Positions 9,020 to 16,989 of a stretch of 64,000 nucleotides of DNA are shown piece after piece. The notes under the pieces were generated by a model. It ran no database searches, was not told the DNA's origin, and was given only the letters and a program-made list of their open reading frames with translations. The first letter of the stretch is position 1, and each line of letters begins with the position of its first letter. The position numbers were made by a program, and so were the translations under genes. This stretch comes from CAZTQN01 sp964615765 (lineage in GTDB: Bacteria > Planctomycetota > Phycisphaerae > Phycisphaerales > UBA1924), in the NCBI GenBank assembly GCA_964615765.1, contig CAZTQN010000001.1, positions 186,001 to 250,000 of the forward strand, read 5' to 3'.

Positions 9020-9709
9020 GTGAAGCGAGTGTCGCACGCTCTGTGTATCGTCGCCGGTACGACCCTCAGCATGGCGTGCGGGCCGCGGGCGCTCGCCGCG
9101 TTCGTGCCTCTCGGCGCGAATCGCACCATCGAAGTCTCACTCCGACCGCCGATGACGTCTTCCGCGTTCGGGCCGTTTGTCTTTGGCAATGGCGCCTCCG
9201 ATGGCGCCGGGTCGCCACCTACGACTGTCAGCATCTCGACCTCGCAGAGTTCGGTCATCCCTGACGTGGGAGCGCTCGATCCCGTCATCACCTATAGCGG
9301 CAACATGTCCGGCTCGCGCATCGCCGGGGCTACGACCAACCGCCAGGTGTTGGCCAGCAACCTCTTCGAACTCACGTTCCAACTCACCACGCCCATGACG
9401 CTCGTGCACACGCTGGCAATCACCAGCGGCACGTCGGGCTCGTTCGGCGGCTTCAGCGCGACGGTCAACAGCACCAATCTACTGACCGCACCCGGCGGGC
9501 AGGTCCAACTGAGCGCGGGCGTGCACCGAATCAGTATCGTCGCTTCGGGCAGCGTCGGCTGGGGCTTCGACTCATTCTCCCAAACATCAACGCTTGCGGG
9601 CGATGTGCGATTCGTCCCCGGACCATCGGTCGGCCTCGCGCTGCTCGCTCCGGCCGTGTGCGTCCTCTCTGTGCGACGAAGAACGACACAGCGTTCACCT
9701 GGTTCGTGA
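9020..9709 (+). CDS. secreted PEP-CTERM-like protein
   Basis: 229 aa from the GTG at 9020, chosen because ACGGAGG lies just upstream (9008-9014) and the next residues (KRVSHALCIVAG) form a signal peptide. The frame is open further upstream, but through the repeat. The mature part is Ser/Thr/Gly-rich and beta-like, with no catalytic motif. The C-terminus reads FVPGPSVGLALLAPAVCVL then SVRRRTTQ: a Pro-x-Pro-Ser-like motif, a hydrophobic helix and an Arg cluster. That is the tripartite layout of PEP-CTERM sorting signals processed by exosortases; the motif is a variant (PGPS). No exosortase gene is in the window. It lies between the two copies of the 265-bp repeat. Confidence 0.7.
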   Translation: MKRVSHALCIVAGTTLSMACGPRALAAFVPLGANRTIEVSLRPPMTSSAFGPFVFGNGASDGAGSPPTTVSISTSQSSVIPDVGALDPVITYSGNMSGSRIAGATTNRQVLASNLFELTFQLTTPMTLVHTLAITSGTSGSFGGFSATVNSTNLLTAPGGQVQLSAGVHRISIVASGSVGWGFDSFSQTSTLAGDVRFVPGPSVGLALLAPAVCVLSVRRRTTQRSPGS

Positions 9710-9754
9710 TCGGGGACTTAGCATCGAGGTGACCCGTGGGAAGCGGGCGGGCAG

Positions 9755-9777
9755 GTGGCACGGACTATCCGTGCCAC
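9755..9777. repeat. hairpin, 10-bp stem
   Basis: GTGGCACGGA (9755-9764) pairs perfectly with TCCGTGCCAC (9768-9777) around CTA, just downstream of the PEP-CTERM-like gene. It lacks a T-tract, so it is not a standard terminator. First of three strong inverted repeats in the gene-free 9710-10177 stretch. Confidence 0.6.
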
Positions 9778-9958
9778 TGACCTTTGGCTTTGCACAGGTC
9801 AATGCTCCTCACGCGGCGGGCCTGGGGCAGGGGTGGGGCGGGGAGGGGAGGGGGCGCGGGGCGATTGACCGGCAAGCGCACTGCACGGCTCGGGCCGTGT
9901 CACGTCATCTCAGTACGAGTGCGTCCCAAGCCGAAGAGAACGTACGGTCGGGGTACTG

Positions 9959-9988
9959 CACTGACCTGCCCAGCGCGGCAGGTCAGTG
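9959..9988. repeat. hairpin, 12-bp stem
   Basis: CACTGACCTGCC (9959-9970) pairs perfectly with GGCAGGTCAGTG (9977-9988) around CAGCGC. No open frame here has coding character. Confidence 0.6.
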
Positions 9989-10117
9989 GCACGGTTTGGG
10001 TCAGTGCCACCTGCCGCCCGACCGGGCAGCACCCGCCCGAGAGCGTCGGCGTCGACGCATCCCCCGCGAGCACGACCGCCCGCGGGGAAGGATGGCGGCC
10101 CCATCGCGTGACGCTTC

Positions 10118-10147
10118 CGCCCGGACGATCTAGGGATCGTCCGGGCG
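10118..10147. repeat. hairpin, 13-bp stem
   Basis: CGCCCGGACGATC (10118-10130) pairs perfectly with 10135-10147 around TAGG. It is followed by CTTCCGC rather than a T-tract. It may be a rho-independent-like terminator remnant or part of a repeated intergenic element. Confidence 0.6.
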
Positions 10148-10177
10148 CTTCCGCTGCGCCAACCGGTAACAGTTGGC

Positions 10178-10446
10178 GTCGCGCTCTCGCGTTCGCACGG
10201 CACTTGGCACCGATTTGCTCGCCTCCCCACGTCCCGTGCCACCGATTCCGCCTTGGGAATCGGTGCCCCCGCGAACTGGCGTCAAACGCGGCGGATGTCT
10301 CACTCCTCCGACCCGAATCGCACCCTGAGCGCCTCAACCGTGCCTGCAGATTCCGAGACCGCACCGATTCCCAAAGCGGAATCGGTGGCACGGCATCAGA
10401 TGGACATACACTTCATGCGCCTGCAAAAGAAGCGATGCCACCCGCC
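10178..10446. repeat. long direct repeat, copy 2 (partner 8617-8880)
   Basis: Second copy of the 265-bp repeat. Its hairpins are 10240-10249/10256-10265 (loop GCCTTG instead of GCTAAA) and 10362-10371/10378-10387 (loop CAAAGC). The first loop has changed while the stem is intact, which suggests selection on structure or shared origin of a mobile repetitive element. The AT-richer orphan gene starts 50 bp later. Confidence 0.85.
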
Positions 10447-10495
10447 TGTTTACGCCCACTCACTTTCCTGTAACAGATAGTTACGAGTATAGTTA

Positions 10496-11017
10496 ATGAA
10501 AGCAAAAGTAATAAAGGTTCGGCCGGGTGCGATGCAGGACCCCGTATTCGGTGACGTCTGTGGTGCGTTATCTTGGCGATCGTCTCGCCATGAGGCCGCC
10601 GAGAAGGATACGGCCCTCCTCCGCGGCTCGCGTATCGTCAGTGTGTCTTACACACCGGACTCTGCGGAAATAGTGTGCCAGCACTATAGCGAGGTACTCA
10701 TACTGAGCGTCGTTGTTGAAGCTGACGCGAGCATTGCGTGGCGATTGCGCAAAGCAGGGAGTGACGCGAATGTAACATCATTTTCAAAGTGCGGGCATGG
10801 CAGTCCCGTTATTCTGGATTGGGGTGATTCCGATGTCACGACTTGGGACCGCAGCGAGCAGCTTTATCGCTTGGTCGGCAAAACCATGGCCGGGTTGAGC
10901 GTTTCAAACAGTTATATCTGGGTCTACCCCGTCGTCGAACAACCTCTTGCGTTTACAGTGATAGTTGATTGTGTTGAGAATAAGCCTATCCTCTTCTGGC
11001 AATGGGACAATTATTAA
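10496..11017 (+). CDS. orphan cytoplasmic protein in AT-richer patch
   Basis: 173 aa, no signal peptide or membrane helix, ending ILFWQWDNY. Base composition and codon use are visibly more AT-rich than the neighbours (AAA, ATA, TCA, AGT codons), suggesting recent acquisition. I do not recognise the family. Small acidic-to-neutral proteins of this size next to duplicated small genes occur among immunity proteins of polymorphic toxin systems, but no toxin gene is present, so that remains speculation. The start is the first ATG. There is no good Shine-Dalgarno; TATAGT lies 2 nt before it. An imperfect dyad GTAAC-AGATA-GTTAC at 10470-10484 precedes the start. Confidence 0.6.
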   Translation: MKAKVIKVRPGAMQDPVFGDVCGALSWRSSRHEAAEKDTALLRGSRIVSVSYTPDSAEIVCQHYSEVLILSVVVEADASIAWRLRKAGSDANVTSFSKCGHGSPVILDWGDSDVTTWDRSEQLYRLVGKTMAGLSVSNSYIWVYPVVEQPLAFTVIVDCVENKPILFWQWDNY

Positions 11018-11124
11018 GGCGAAACTCTGCTTCTTCTGCAATATCGAGCACCGGATTGCATCGCCTGTGTAGATCCCGCACAATCCCGGGCCTGGTGCCA
11101 GAACCGCATCCGCAGAGGAACTAT

Positions 11125-11562
11125 ATGCTGAAACCAAACGATAAGGTTAAGCTCACTCAGATCTCTCCAAAGGATTGCCCGAGAAAGTACTGCTGGTGGT
11201 GGCGAACTCTTGCTTTCGACTGGGAAATTTCGGCTGCCGAAGGTTGCACATTCTTGGAAGCCGCGCGAAAAGGTGCGATTCCGAACTACGCGGTGCGACC
11301 CGATCTTCCGTGTTGCCGGGCTGACTCATCGAGTGAAGTAGACCACTATGACCCTCGGGATCCTCATATACTTGAGGATGGCGTGGATAACCGATGGCTG
11401 AGTAAGTTTGATGAGCGAAGGCAAGGCCACGGCGGAACCGGGGATGTCAAGGTGTACGAACAATGGCTAAATGAGTTTGGAAAACCGGTCGAAGTACATT
11501 ATCACCGCGATCCAGAGGGATTTGCGAAGGAGGCCACCATCAAAGTGGTTTCAGCGTCGTAG
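11125..11562 (+). CDS. Trp/Cys-rich small protein, full-length copy A
   Basis: 145 aa from the ATG at 11125, behind AGAGGA (11114-11119). Notable segments are DCPRKYCWWWRTLAFDWEI, a hydrophobic/aromatic core, LPCCRADSSSEVDHYDPRDP and a C-terminal tail KVYEQWLNEFGKPVEVHYH. Four Cys (CP, YC, CC) plus His/Asp could bind metal, but no known motif is met. No signal peptide. The first 99 residues are duplicated almost exactly in the next gene. Function unknown. AT-richer than the housekeeping genes, like its neighbours. Could be an immunity or effector-associated protein; the sequence does not decide this. Confidence 0.65.
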   Translation: MLKPNDKVKLTQISPKDCPRKYCWWWRTLAFDWEISAAEGCTFLEAARKGAIPNYAVRPDLPCCRADSSSEVDHYDPRDPHILEDGVDNRWLSKFDERRQGHGGTGDVKVYEQWLNEFGKPVEVHYHRDPEGFAKEATIKVVSAS

Positions 11563-11574
11563 GGAAGTGTACAC

Positions 11575-11874
11575 ATGCTTCGGCCAAGCGATCGAATCAA
11601 ACTCGCCCAGATCTCTTCAAAGGACTGCCCGAGAAAGTACTGCTGGTGGTGGCGAACTCTTGCTTTTGACTGGGACATCCCAGTTGCCGAAGGTTGCACA
11701 TTCTTGGAAGCCGCGCGAAAGGGTGCGCTTCCGAACTACGCGGTGCGACCCGATCTGCCGTGTTGCCGGGCTGACTCAACGAGTGAAGTAGACCACTATG
11801 ATCCTCGGGATCCGTACATACTTGAAGATGGTGTTGATGACCGATGGCTGAACGCTTTTGATGAGCGTCGGTAG
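11575..11874 (+). CDS. Trp/Cys-rich small protein, shortened copy B
   Basis: 99 aa, a tandem duplicate of copy A beginning 12 nt after copy A's stop. It matches copy A residue for residue over most of its length (DCPRKYCWWWRTLAFDW, TFLEAARKGA, NYAVRPDLPCCRADS) with scattered substitutions. It stops at FDERR because a TAG replaces the codon where copy A continues for a further 46 residues. The DNA match is strong from about 11598 onward but weak over the first codons and the upstream region, so each copy has its own leader. Copy B may be a functional short form or a decaying duplicate. Confidence 0.6.
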   Translation: MLRPSDRIKLAQISSKDCPRKYCWWWRTLAFDWDIPVAEGCTFLEAARKGALPNYAVRPDLPCCRADSTSEVDHYDPRDPYILEDGVDDRWLNAFDERR

Positions 11875-12214
11875 CGACCGCAGGGTACTGCTGGCGGGGT
11901 GATGTGCTGATCCGTGGGAAGTCGGCAGGGCCGGTGCCATTCGCGCTATGAGCCGACCGCGCCGTAGCTTCGGGTTCGGCGATGCTCGGTGAGCCGCTCC
12001 TCCTCCTCGGCCACGGCCCGCTCGTCCCGCCGCGGCAAGCGAACCTTGCCACTCTTTGCAGAACCCGGCTCACCGCGCGAGCGTCTGTATCCATGGGCGC
12101 ATCCCGGGGTTCATCCCGGTTGGGCCGATCGTCGCGGCAGCCAACACTTCACGCCCGAGCGATCCCGGGCCGTGACACTTCCCGCACGGGCCAAACTCTG
12201 ACAGGCAGGTCATC
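11875..12214. other. 340-bp gap, no supportable gene
   Basis: GC-rich again after the AT-richer patch. Open frames here lack coding character and run into sdaA. It presumably holds the sdaA promoter, but no convincing -35/-10 pair is visible. Confidence 0.5.
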
Positions 12215-13633
12215 TTGGAATCCATCAGCGTCTTCGATATCTTCAAGATCGGCGTCGGGCCGTCGTCGTCGCACACGATGGGCCCGTGGCGGGCGGCGCA
12301 GCGCTTTGTGCACGCGTTGAAGCATCGCGGCGTGTTCGAGCGCGTCGTCAACATCCGCGTCGATCTGTTCGGCTCGCTCGCCAAGACCGGGCGCGGGCAC
12401 GGCACCGATGTCGCGGTCGTCCTCGGGCTCGCGGGCGAGGACCCGGTCACGAGCGAGACGACGGGCCTGGTGGACCGCGTCGCGGCGATGCTGCGCGCGG
12501 GGGTAATTCCGCTCGACGCACGCCGCCCGCTCCCGTTCACGCGCGAGCGCGACCTCGTCTTCAACTACGCGAAGGTCCACCCCGGGCACCCCAACGCCGT
12601 CACGTTCACGGCGAAACTCGACGACGGCGCGACGTTCGCCGAGACGTACTTTTCCGTGGGCGGCGGGTTCGTGGTGCAGGAGAACCAGGCCGCGACCGCG
12701 TCGCAGTCGGTCGCGCTGCCGTTCCCCGCCGAGACCGCGGCGGACTTGCAGGCCCACTGCGATCGCACCGGCATGACGATCCCGCAGATCGTGCTCGCCA
12801 ACGAGCGGGCCTGGCGCAGCGAGGAAGAGGTCCGCGCCGGCCTGCTCAACCTTTGGCGCGTCATGACCGAGTGCATCTTCCGCGGGTGTTACACCGACGG
12901 CGTGCTGCCCGGCGGGCTGAATGTCGTTCGGCGTGCGCCCGCGATCAGCCGCAAGCTGCTCGGGTCGGAAACGCCGCGTTCGCTCGAAGAGTGGAAGCGC
13001 GACGCGGCCCGCTCGGCCCCGCGGTTCGAGAGCATCCTGAAGTGGGTGAGCTGCTTCGCGCTTGCGGTGAACGAGGAGAACGCGAGCTTCTCGCGCGTTG
13101 TGACGGCGCCGACCAACGGGGCCGCCGGCGTGATCCCCGCCGTGCTGATGTATCACGAACTCTTCGGCGAGTCGTCGGAGCAGACGGTGATCGACTTCCT
13201 GCTGACGGCGTCGCAGGTGGGGATCTTCTTCAAGAAGGGCGCGACGATCTCGGCGGCGATGGGGGGGTGTCAGGCGGAGATCGGCGTGTCGTCGGCGATG
13301 GCCGCCGCCGGGCTGACGCAGGTGCAGGGCGGCTCGTGCGCCCACGCGCTCATGGCCGCCGAGATCGCGATGGAGCATCACCTGGGCATGACCTGCGACC
13401 CGATCGGCGGGCTGGTGCAGATCCCGTGCATCGAGCGGAACACGATGGGAGCCGTCAAAGCGATCACCGCGGCCGGGATCGCGCTGGAATCTGACCCCAA
13501 GAGCGCCAAGGTGTCGCTCGATGGGGTCATCAAGACGATGTGGGAGACGGCCCTCGACATGCAGGCGAAGTACAAGGAAACCGCCGAGGGCGGGCTGGCG
13601 GTGCACATTCCGGTGGCGGTGAGCGAGTGCTGA
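12215..13633 (+). CDS. sdaA: L-serine dehydratase (L-serine ammonia-lyase), iron-sulfur, single chain
   Basis: 472 aa. The start is a TTG at 12215 giving MESISVFDIFKIGVGPSSSH, which aligns with the conserved family start; no in-frame ATG lies nearby. The enzyme deaminates L-serine to pyruvate and ammonia using an oxygen-sensitive [4Fe-4S] cluster. The N-terminal beta-type half carries SSSHTMGP. The C-terminal alpha-type half carries TAPTNGAAGVIPAVL (as VTAPTNG), GGCQAEIGVSSAMAAAG and MTCDPIGGLVQIPCIERN, which include the three expected cluster Cys. Full length for the fused enterobacterial-like type. Cytoplasmic; no operon partner. Confidence 0.95.
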   Translation: MESISVFDIFKIGVGPSSSHTMGPWRAAQRFVHALKHRGVFERVVNIRVDLFGSLAKTGRGHGTDVAVVLGLAGEDPVTSETTGLVDRVAAMLRAGVIPLDARRPLPFTRERDLVFNYAKVHPGHPNAVTFTAKLDDGATFAETYFSVGGGFVVQENQAATASQSVALPFPAETAADLQAHCDRTGMTIPQIVLANERAWRSEEEVRAGLLNLWRVMTECIFRGCYTDGVLPGGLNVVRRAPAISRKLLGSETPRSLEEWKRDAARSAPRFESILKWVSCFALAVNEENASFSRVVTAPTNGAAGVIPAVLMYHELFGESSEQTVIDFLLTASQVGIFFKKGATISAAMGGCQAEIGVSSAMAAAGLTQVQGGSCAHALMAAEIAMEHHLGMTCDPIGGLVQIPCIERNTMGAVKAITAAGIALESDPKSAKVSLDGVIKTMWETALDMQAKYKETAEGGLAVHIPVAVSEC

Positions 13634-13796
13634 AGTTCAGAGGTTCCCGCTTCGCGCACGTTCGCATGCAAGACATTCAATTCGTTCACGCGATCTCGAG
13701 GTAACTTTGCGCGCACGTCTCTTGCGGAGCCGGCCCCCTTTCGGTTAGGCTCTTTCCCCGGGTGACGGCCGGGTGATTTTGCAAGGGCTCGTGGCC

Positions 13797-14450
13797 ATGA
13801 CTAAGGGCATTCTCGGCGCCGTCGGCGGCGGGGTACTCGGCGCTGTTGTGTGGGCGGCGATCACCATCTTCACCGGCTATGAAATCGGCTGGATCGCCTG
13901 GCTCGTCGGCGCCGGCGTCGGCTTTGGGATGGCCGTCGGTTCACGCGGCGAGGGCGGGATGGCCGGTGGTGTGGCGGCGGCCGCCATCGCGCTGATCTCG
14001 ATCGCCGCCGGCAAGTACATCGCCGTGCGCCTGGAAGTCGGCAAGGTCACCGATCGCATCGTCGCCGAAGCCAAGTACAGCGTCGACGACGCGAAGATCC
14101 ACCTGGCGTGGGAACTGGTGGAGGAAGCCAAAGAGCAGGGTCAGACGCTCAAGTGGCCCAAAGGGCAGGAGCCGGGCGAGGGTGACGACGAGACCGTCGA
14201 GTCTCTCGCGGACTTTCCGAAGTCGATCGCGAAGGACGTCGAGACGCGGTGGGGCGCGATGACGCCGGAGGCTGCAGAAACCTATCGCAGCCAGCTCGAA
14301 GCGCAGATGCAGCACAACATGCGTTCGATGGCCGCCGCGATCACGAGCCGGGCGTTCGAGAGCTCATTCAACGCGTTCGACATTCTCTGGGGCATCCTCG
14401 CGGTGCTGTCCGCGTTCAAGCTCGGCTCCGGCGCGGGCGGGGACGACTGA
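13797..14450 (+). CDS. small membrane protein of unknown function
   Basis: 217 aa from the ATG at 13797; an in-frame GTG at 13773 is an alternative. Two or three hydrophobic helices lie at the N-terminus (about residues 5-25, 28-45 and 53-75), rich in Gly/Ala. A charged helical domain follows (KVTDRIVAEAKYSVDDAKIHL, EEAKEQ). A last hydrophobic segment near the C-terminus reads FDILWGILAVLSAFKLG. No family recognised. It sits 268 nt upstream of the rplKAJL operon in the same orientation, in the place where secE-nusG would be expected in many bacteria. Confidence 0.6.
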   Translation: MTKGILGAVGGGVLGAVVWAAITIFTGYEIGWIAWLVGAGVGFGMAVGSRGEGGMAGGVAAAAIALISIAAGKYIAVRLEVGKVTDRIVAEAKYSVDDAKIHLAWELVEEAKEQGQTLKWPKGQEPGEGDDETVESLADFPKSIAKDVETRWGAMTPEAAETYRSQLEAQMQHNMRSMAAAITSRAFESSFNAFDILWGILAVLSAFKLGSGAGGDD

Positions 14451-14553
14451 ACGGGCACGTCGATTCGGAACCTGGACGGGTCCGGCGGTCGCTGCCGGCC
14501 GTCGGTGCGGCGTGCCGGCTCGTTCGCCAGCCCGCCCCGCGTGCCACCATCCT

Positions 14554-14570
14554 GCCTACACTCTCGACCC
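14554..14570 (+). promoter_or_regulatory. candidate rplK -10 region shared with rpmI
   Basis: GCCTACACTCTCGACCC includes TACACT (14557-14562) as a candidate -10 box, with a leader of about 150 nt to rplK. It matches the rpmI upstream block at 23735-23751 in 16 of 17 positions. No clear -35 is seen. Confidence 0.45.
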
Positions 14571-14718
14571 CACCCGGCCCGTGCCGGGCGGGGAGACATC
14601 GTCAACCGTTGACCACCGCGTCCGCCTCGGCCTTGGCCGGCAGGGGCACGCCGGGTCGGACCGAAGCGGCTTCTCGCCGCAACGGGACCGGGCCGGGGCC
14701 GGTGGGAGGTGGAGAACC

Positions 14719-15150
14719 ATGGCCAAAAAAGAAGTTGTCAACAAGATTAAGATCATGGCCCCCGGGGGGAAGGCGACGCCTGCCCCGCCGCTGGGTCCGG
14801 CGCTGGGCGGCGCGGGGCTGAACCCCGGTCAGTTCGTGCAGCAGTTCAACGCGGCGACGGCCAAGCTCAACGGCAAGGTCGTCGGGTGCGTGATCACCAT
14901 CTACAACGACCGTTCGTTCTCGTTCGAGATCAAGTCGTCGCCCGCCGCGGTGCTCATCCGCGAGGCCGCGAAGATCGAGAAGGGTTCGGGCGTGCCCAAC
15001 AAGGAAAAGGTGGGCAAGATCACCAAGGCGCAGGTGCTGGCGATCGCGAAGGAAAAGATGGCCGACCTGAACTCGGGCTCCGAAGAGGCGGCGTGCCGCA
15101 TCATCGAGGGGCAGTGCCGGAACATGGGCGTCATTGTGGTGGAGGGCTAA
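14719..15150 (+). CDS. rplK: 50S ribosomal protein L11
   Basis: 143 aa. MAKKEVVNKIKIMAPGGKA, then PPLGPALGGAGLNPGQF, is the classic L11 N-terminal domain; the C-terminal rRNA-binding part contains KIEKGSGVPNKEKVGKIT and ends RNMGVIVVEG. L11 forms the stalk base on 23S rRNA helices 43/44. GGGAGGTGGAG upstream provides the ribosome-binding site. First gene of rplK-rplA-rplJ-rplL; rplA follows after 3 nt. Confidence 0.98.
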   Translation: MAKKEVVNKIKIMAPGGKATPAPPLGPALGGAGLNPGQFVQQFNAATAKLNGKVVGCVITIYNDRSFSFEIKSSPAAVLIREAAKIEKGSGVPNKEKVGKITKAQVLAIAKEKMADLNSGSEEAACRIIEGQCRNMGVIVVEG

Positions 15151-15153
15151 CCC

Positions 15154-15852
15154 ATGCCAATCCTGTCAAAGCGCAACAAGGCCAACGAAGCCCTGAAGCC
15201 CGCCGAGCCGCTGGACCCCAAGCCGGCGTGCGAGACGCTGAAGAAGTTCAAGGCGCCCAAGTTCGATCAGACGATCAACGTCGTGATGCACCTGGGCATC
15301 GACCCCAAGCAGGCCGACCAGGCCATCCGCGGGTCGGTCAGCCTGCCGAACGGCATCGGCGTGAAGAAGAAGGTCGTGGCGTTCTGCAACGAGGCCTTCG
15401 CCAAGGCCGCCAAGGAAGCCGGGGCCGTCGAGGCGGGCGCGGACGAACTGGTGGCGAAGATCGAAGGCGGCTGGATGGATTTCGACGTCGCCGTCGCCAC
15501 GCCGGACATGATGCGCATCGTCTCCAAGCTGGGTAAGGTGCTGGGCCCCAAGGGCCTGATGCCGTCGCCCAAGGCGGGCACGGTGAGCCCGGACATCATC
15601 AACGCCGTGAAGGAATACTCGGCCGGCAAGGTCGAGTACCGCAACGACACGGGCGGGAATGTCCACGCCGTCGTCGGCAAGATGAGCTTCTCCGCCGACG
15701 ACCTGGCGGCGAACCTCACGCACTTCATCACCCACATCGAAAAGTCGCGTCCCTCGACCGCCAAGGGCGTGTTCATCAAGAAGATCGTGATCGCCGGGGC
15801 CATGACCCCGGGCGTGCAGATCAAGCACGTCGCGAAGGTTGAGGGCGAATAA
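15154..15852 (+). CDS. rplA: 50S ribosomal protein L1
   Basis: 232 aa. Contains the L1 signatures HLGIDPKQADQAIRGSVSLP and KLGKVLGPKGLMPSPKAGTV. L1 binds 23S rRNA at the mobile L1 stalk and in many bacteria represses its own operon by binding the leader. The N-terminus is a little extended and lineage-specific (SKRNKANEALKPAEPLDPK). Three nt separate it from rplK and two nt from rplJ. Confidence 0.97.
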   Translation: MPILSKRNKANEALKPAEPLDPKPACETLKKFKAPKFDQTINVVMHLGIDPKQADQAIRGSVSLPNGIGVKKKVVAFCNEAFAKAAKEAGAVEAGADELVAKIEGGWMDFDVAVATPDMMRIVSKLGKVLGPKGLMPSPKAGTVSPDIINAVKEYSAGKVEYRNDTGGNVHAVVGKMSFSADDLAANLTHFITHIEKSRPSTAKGVFIKKIVIAGAMTPGVQIKHVAKVEGE

Positions 15853-15854
15853 CC

Positions 15855-16397
15855 ATGTCCAAGACCATCAAAGAACTCATCATCAGCGACTACAAGTCGC
15901 GCTTCCAGGGCTTCAACGACGCGGCGGTCATCTCCGTTCGCGGCGTGAGCGGGCACGACGCCACCAAGCTCCGCAAGAACCTGCGGGCCAAGAAGGTGCG
16001 CGTCACCATGATCCGCAACGCCCTGGCCCGCAAGGCCTTCGAGGGCACCGGGCTCACCGGGCTCGACGAGTTCCTGACCGGGTCCAACGCGCTCGTCTAC
16101 GGCGGGGCCTCCGTCGTCGAAGTCGCCCGCGAACTGGTCAAGGTCGCCGAGGACATCAAAACCCTCGAACTCAAGGGCGCCGTCCTCGACGGGACCCTGT
16201 TCAAGGGCGAGAAGGGCATCAAGGAACTCAGCAAGTACCCCACGCGCGAGGAAGCCCTCGGGCAGACGGTCACGCTGCTGTTCGGCCCCGGGCGCAAGCT
16301 CGCGGCTCAGATCCTCGGCCCCGGGTCGTCCGTCGCCGGTCTCGTCAAGGCCATCGAGGCCAAGCTCGAGAAGGGCGAAACGATTACGAAGAAGTGA
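15855..16397 (+). CDS. rplJ: 50S ribosomal protein L10
   Basis: 180 aa. The start MSKTIKELIISDYKSRFQGF, a middle RKNLRAKKVRVTMIRNALAR and a C-terminal helix (VAGLVKAIEAKLEKGE) that anchors L12 dimers match L10, the stalk protein linking L12 to L11/23S rRNA. Translation is likely coupled to rplA (2-nt gap). The 171-nt spacer to rplL holds tandem repeats and a hairpin. Confidence 0.96.
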   Translation: MSKTIKELIISDYKSRFQGFNDAAVISVRGVSGHDATKLRKNLRAKKVRVTMIRNALARKAFEGTGLTGLDEFLTGSNALVYGGASVVEVARELVKVAEDIKTLELKGAVLDGTLFKGEKGIKELSKYPTREEALGQTVTLLFGPGRKLAAQILGPGSSVAGLVKAIEAKLEKGETITKK

Positions 16398-16417
16398 CGA
16401 TTGGGGCCTGGTCTGCT

Positions 16418-16445
16418 AGTGCCCAGTGCCTAGTGCCCAGTGCCT
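16418..16445. repeat. heptamer tandem repeat (AGTGCCY)x4
   Basis: Four perfect tandem heptamers alternating AGTGCCC and AGTGCCT between rplJ and rplL. The same array recurs at 32980-33007 and, with variation, at 33949-34034. Confidence 0.9.
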
Positions 16446-16487
16446 CGTCAAGGCGGCTTTCGGATTGGCCCCTAAGCGGGTTAAAGA

Positions 16488-16502
16488 GCGGGACTGTCCC
16501 GC
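16488..16502 (+). other. short hairpin in the rplJ-rplL spacer
   Basis: GCGGGA-CTG-TCCCGC forms a 6-bp stem with a 3-nt loop, without a T-tract. It might attenuate or process the transcript between L10 and L12, as in other bacteria, but this is only positional inference. Confidence 0.35.
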
Positions 16503-16568
16503 GACCTCTCCGAGCCTCAGTCAAGTGACGGGCGTCGCCCGCCACGTTTACAGCAAGGTGTACGCATC

Positions 16569-16955
16569 ATGTCGACGATTCAGCAACTCGGTGATCAGCT
16601 GGCCAGCCTGTCCCTCAAGGACGCGGTCGAGCTCGGCAAGTACCTGAAAGAAACCTACGGGATCGAAGCCGCCGCCGGCGGCGCTGTTGTGATGGCCGGG
16701 CCCGCCGCGGGCGCCGCCGCCGCTCCGGCCGCGGAAGAGAAGTCCAACTTCGACGTCATCCTGAAGGAAGTCGACGCGGCCAAGAAGATCGCCGTCATCA
16801 AGGTCGTGCGCGAAGCCACGGGCCTCGGCCTCGCGGAAGCCAAGGCGTTCGTCGAAGCCCCGGGCAAGCCGATCAAGACGGCTCTCCCCAAGGCCGACGC
16901 CGAGAAGCTCAAGAAGCAGGTCGAAGAAGCCGGCGGCAAGGTCGAACTGGCCTAA
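16569..16955 (+). CDS. rplL: 50S ribosomal protein L7/L12
   Basis: 128 aa. The N-terminal dimerisation helix (STIQQLGDQLASLSLKDAVE) is followed by an Ala-rich hinge (MAGPAAGAAAAPAAEE). The globular C-terminal domain has NFDVILKEVDAAKKIAVIK, EATGLGLAEAKAFVE and PKADAEKLKKQVEEAGGKVEL. It recruits translational GTPases and is present in multiple copies per ribosome. AAGGTG before the ATG is the likely binding site. A terminator follows, so the unit ends here without rpoBC. Confidence 0.98.
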   Translation: MSTIQQLGDQLASLSLKDAVELGKYLKETYGIEAAAGGAVVMAGPAAGAAAAPAAEEKSNFDVILKEVDAAKKIAVIKVVREATGLGLAEAKAFVEAPGKPIKTALPKADAEKLKKQVEEAGGKVELA

Positions 16956-16989
16956 GCCACCGTCCACTCTCCAGCCTCAGAGAACCCAG

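Noticed and set aside
8441..11874. tRNA-Leu as integration site of a genomic island
   Set aside because: No integrase, no repeated tRNA 3' end and no clear second att site; the island idea rests only on repeats and base composition.
12149..12564. Minus-strand frame with CGKCH that could look like a cytochrome haem motif
   Set aside because: It overlaps the well-supported sdaA gene, has no signal peptide, and the rest of the frame has no cytochrome character.
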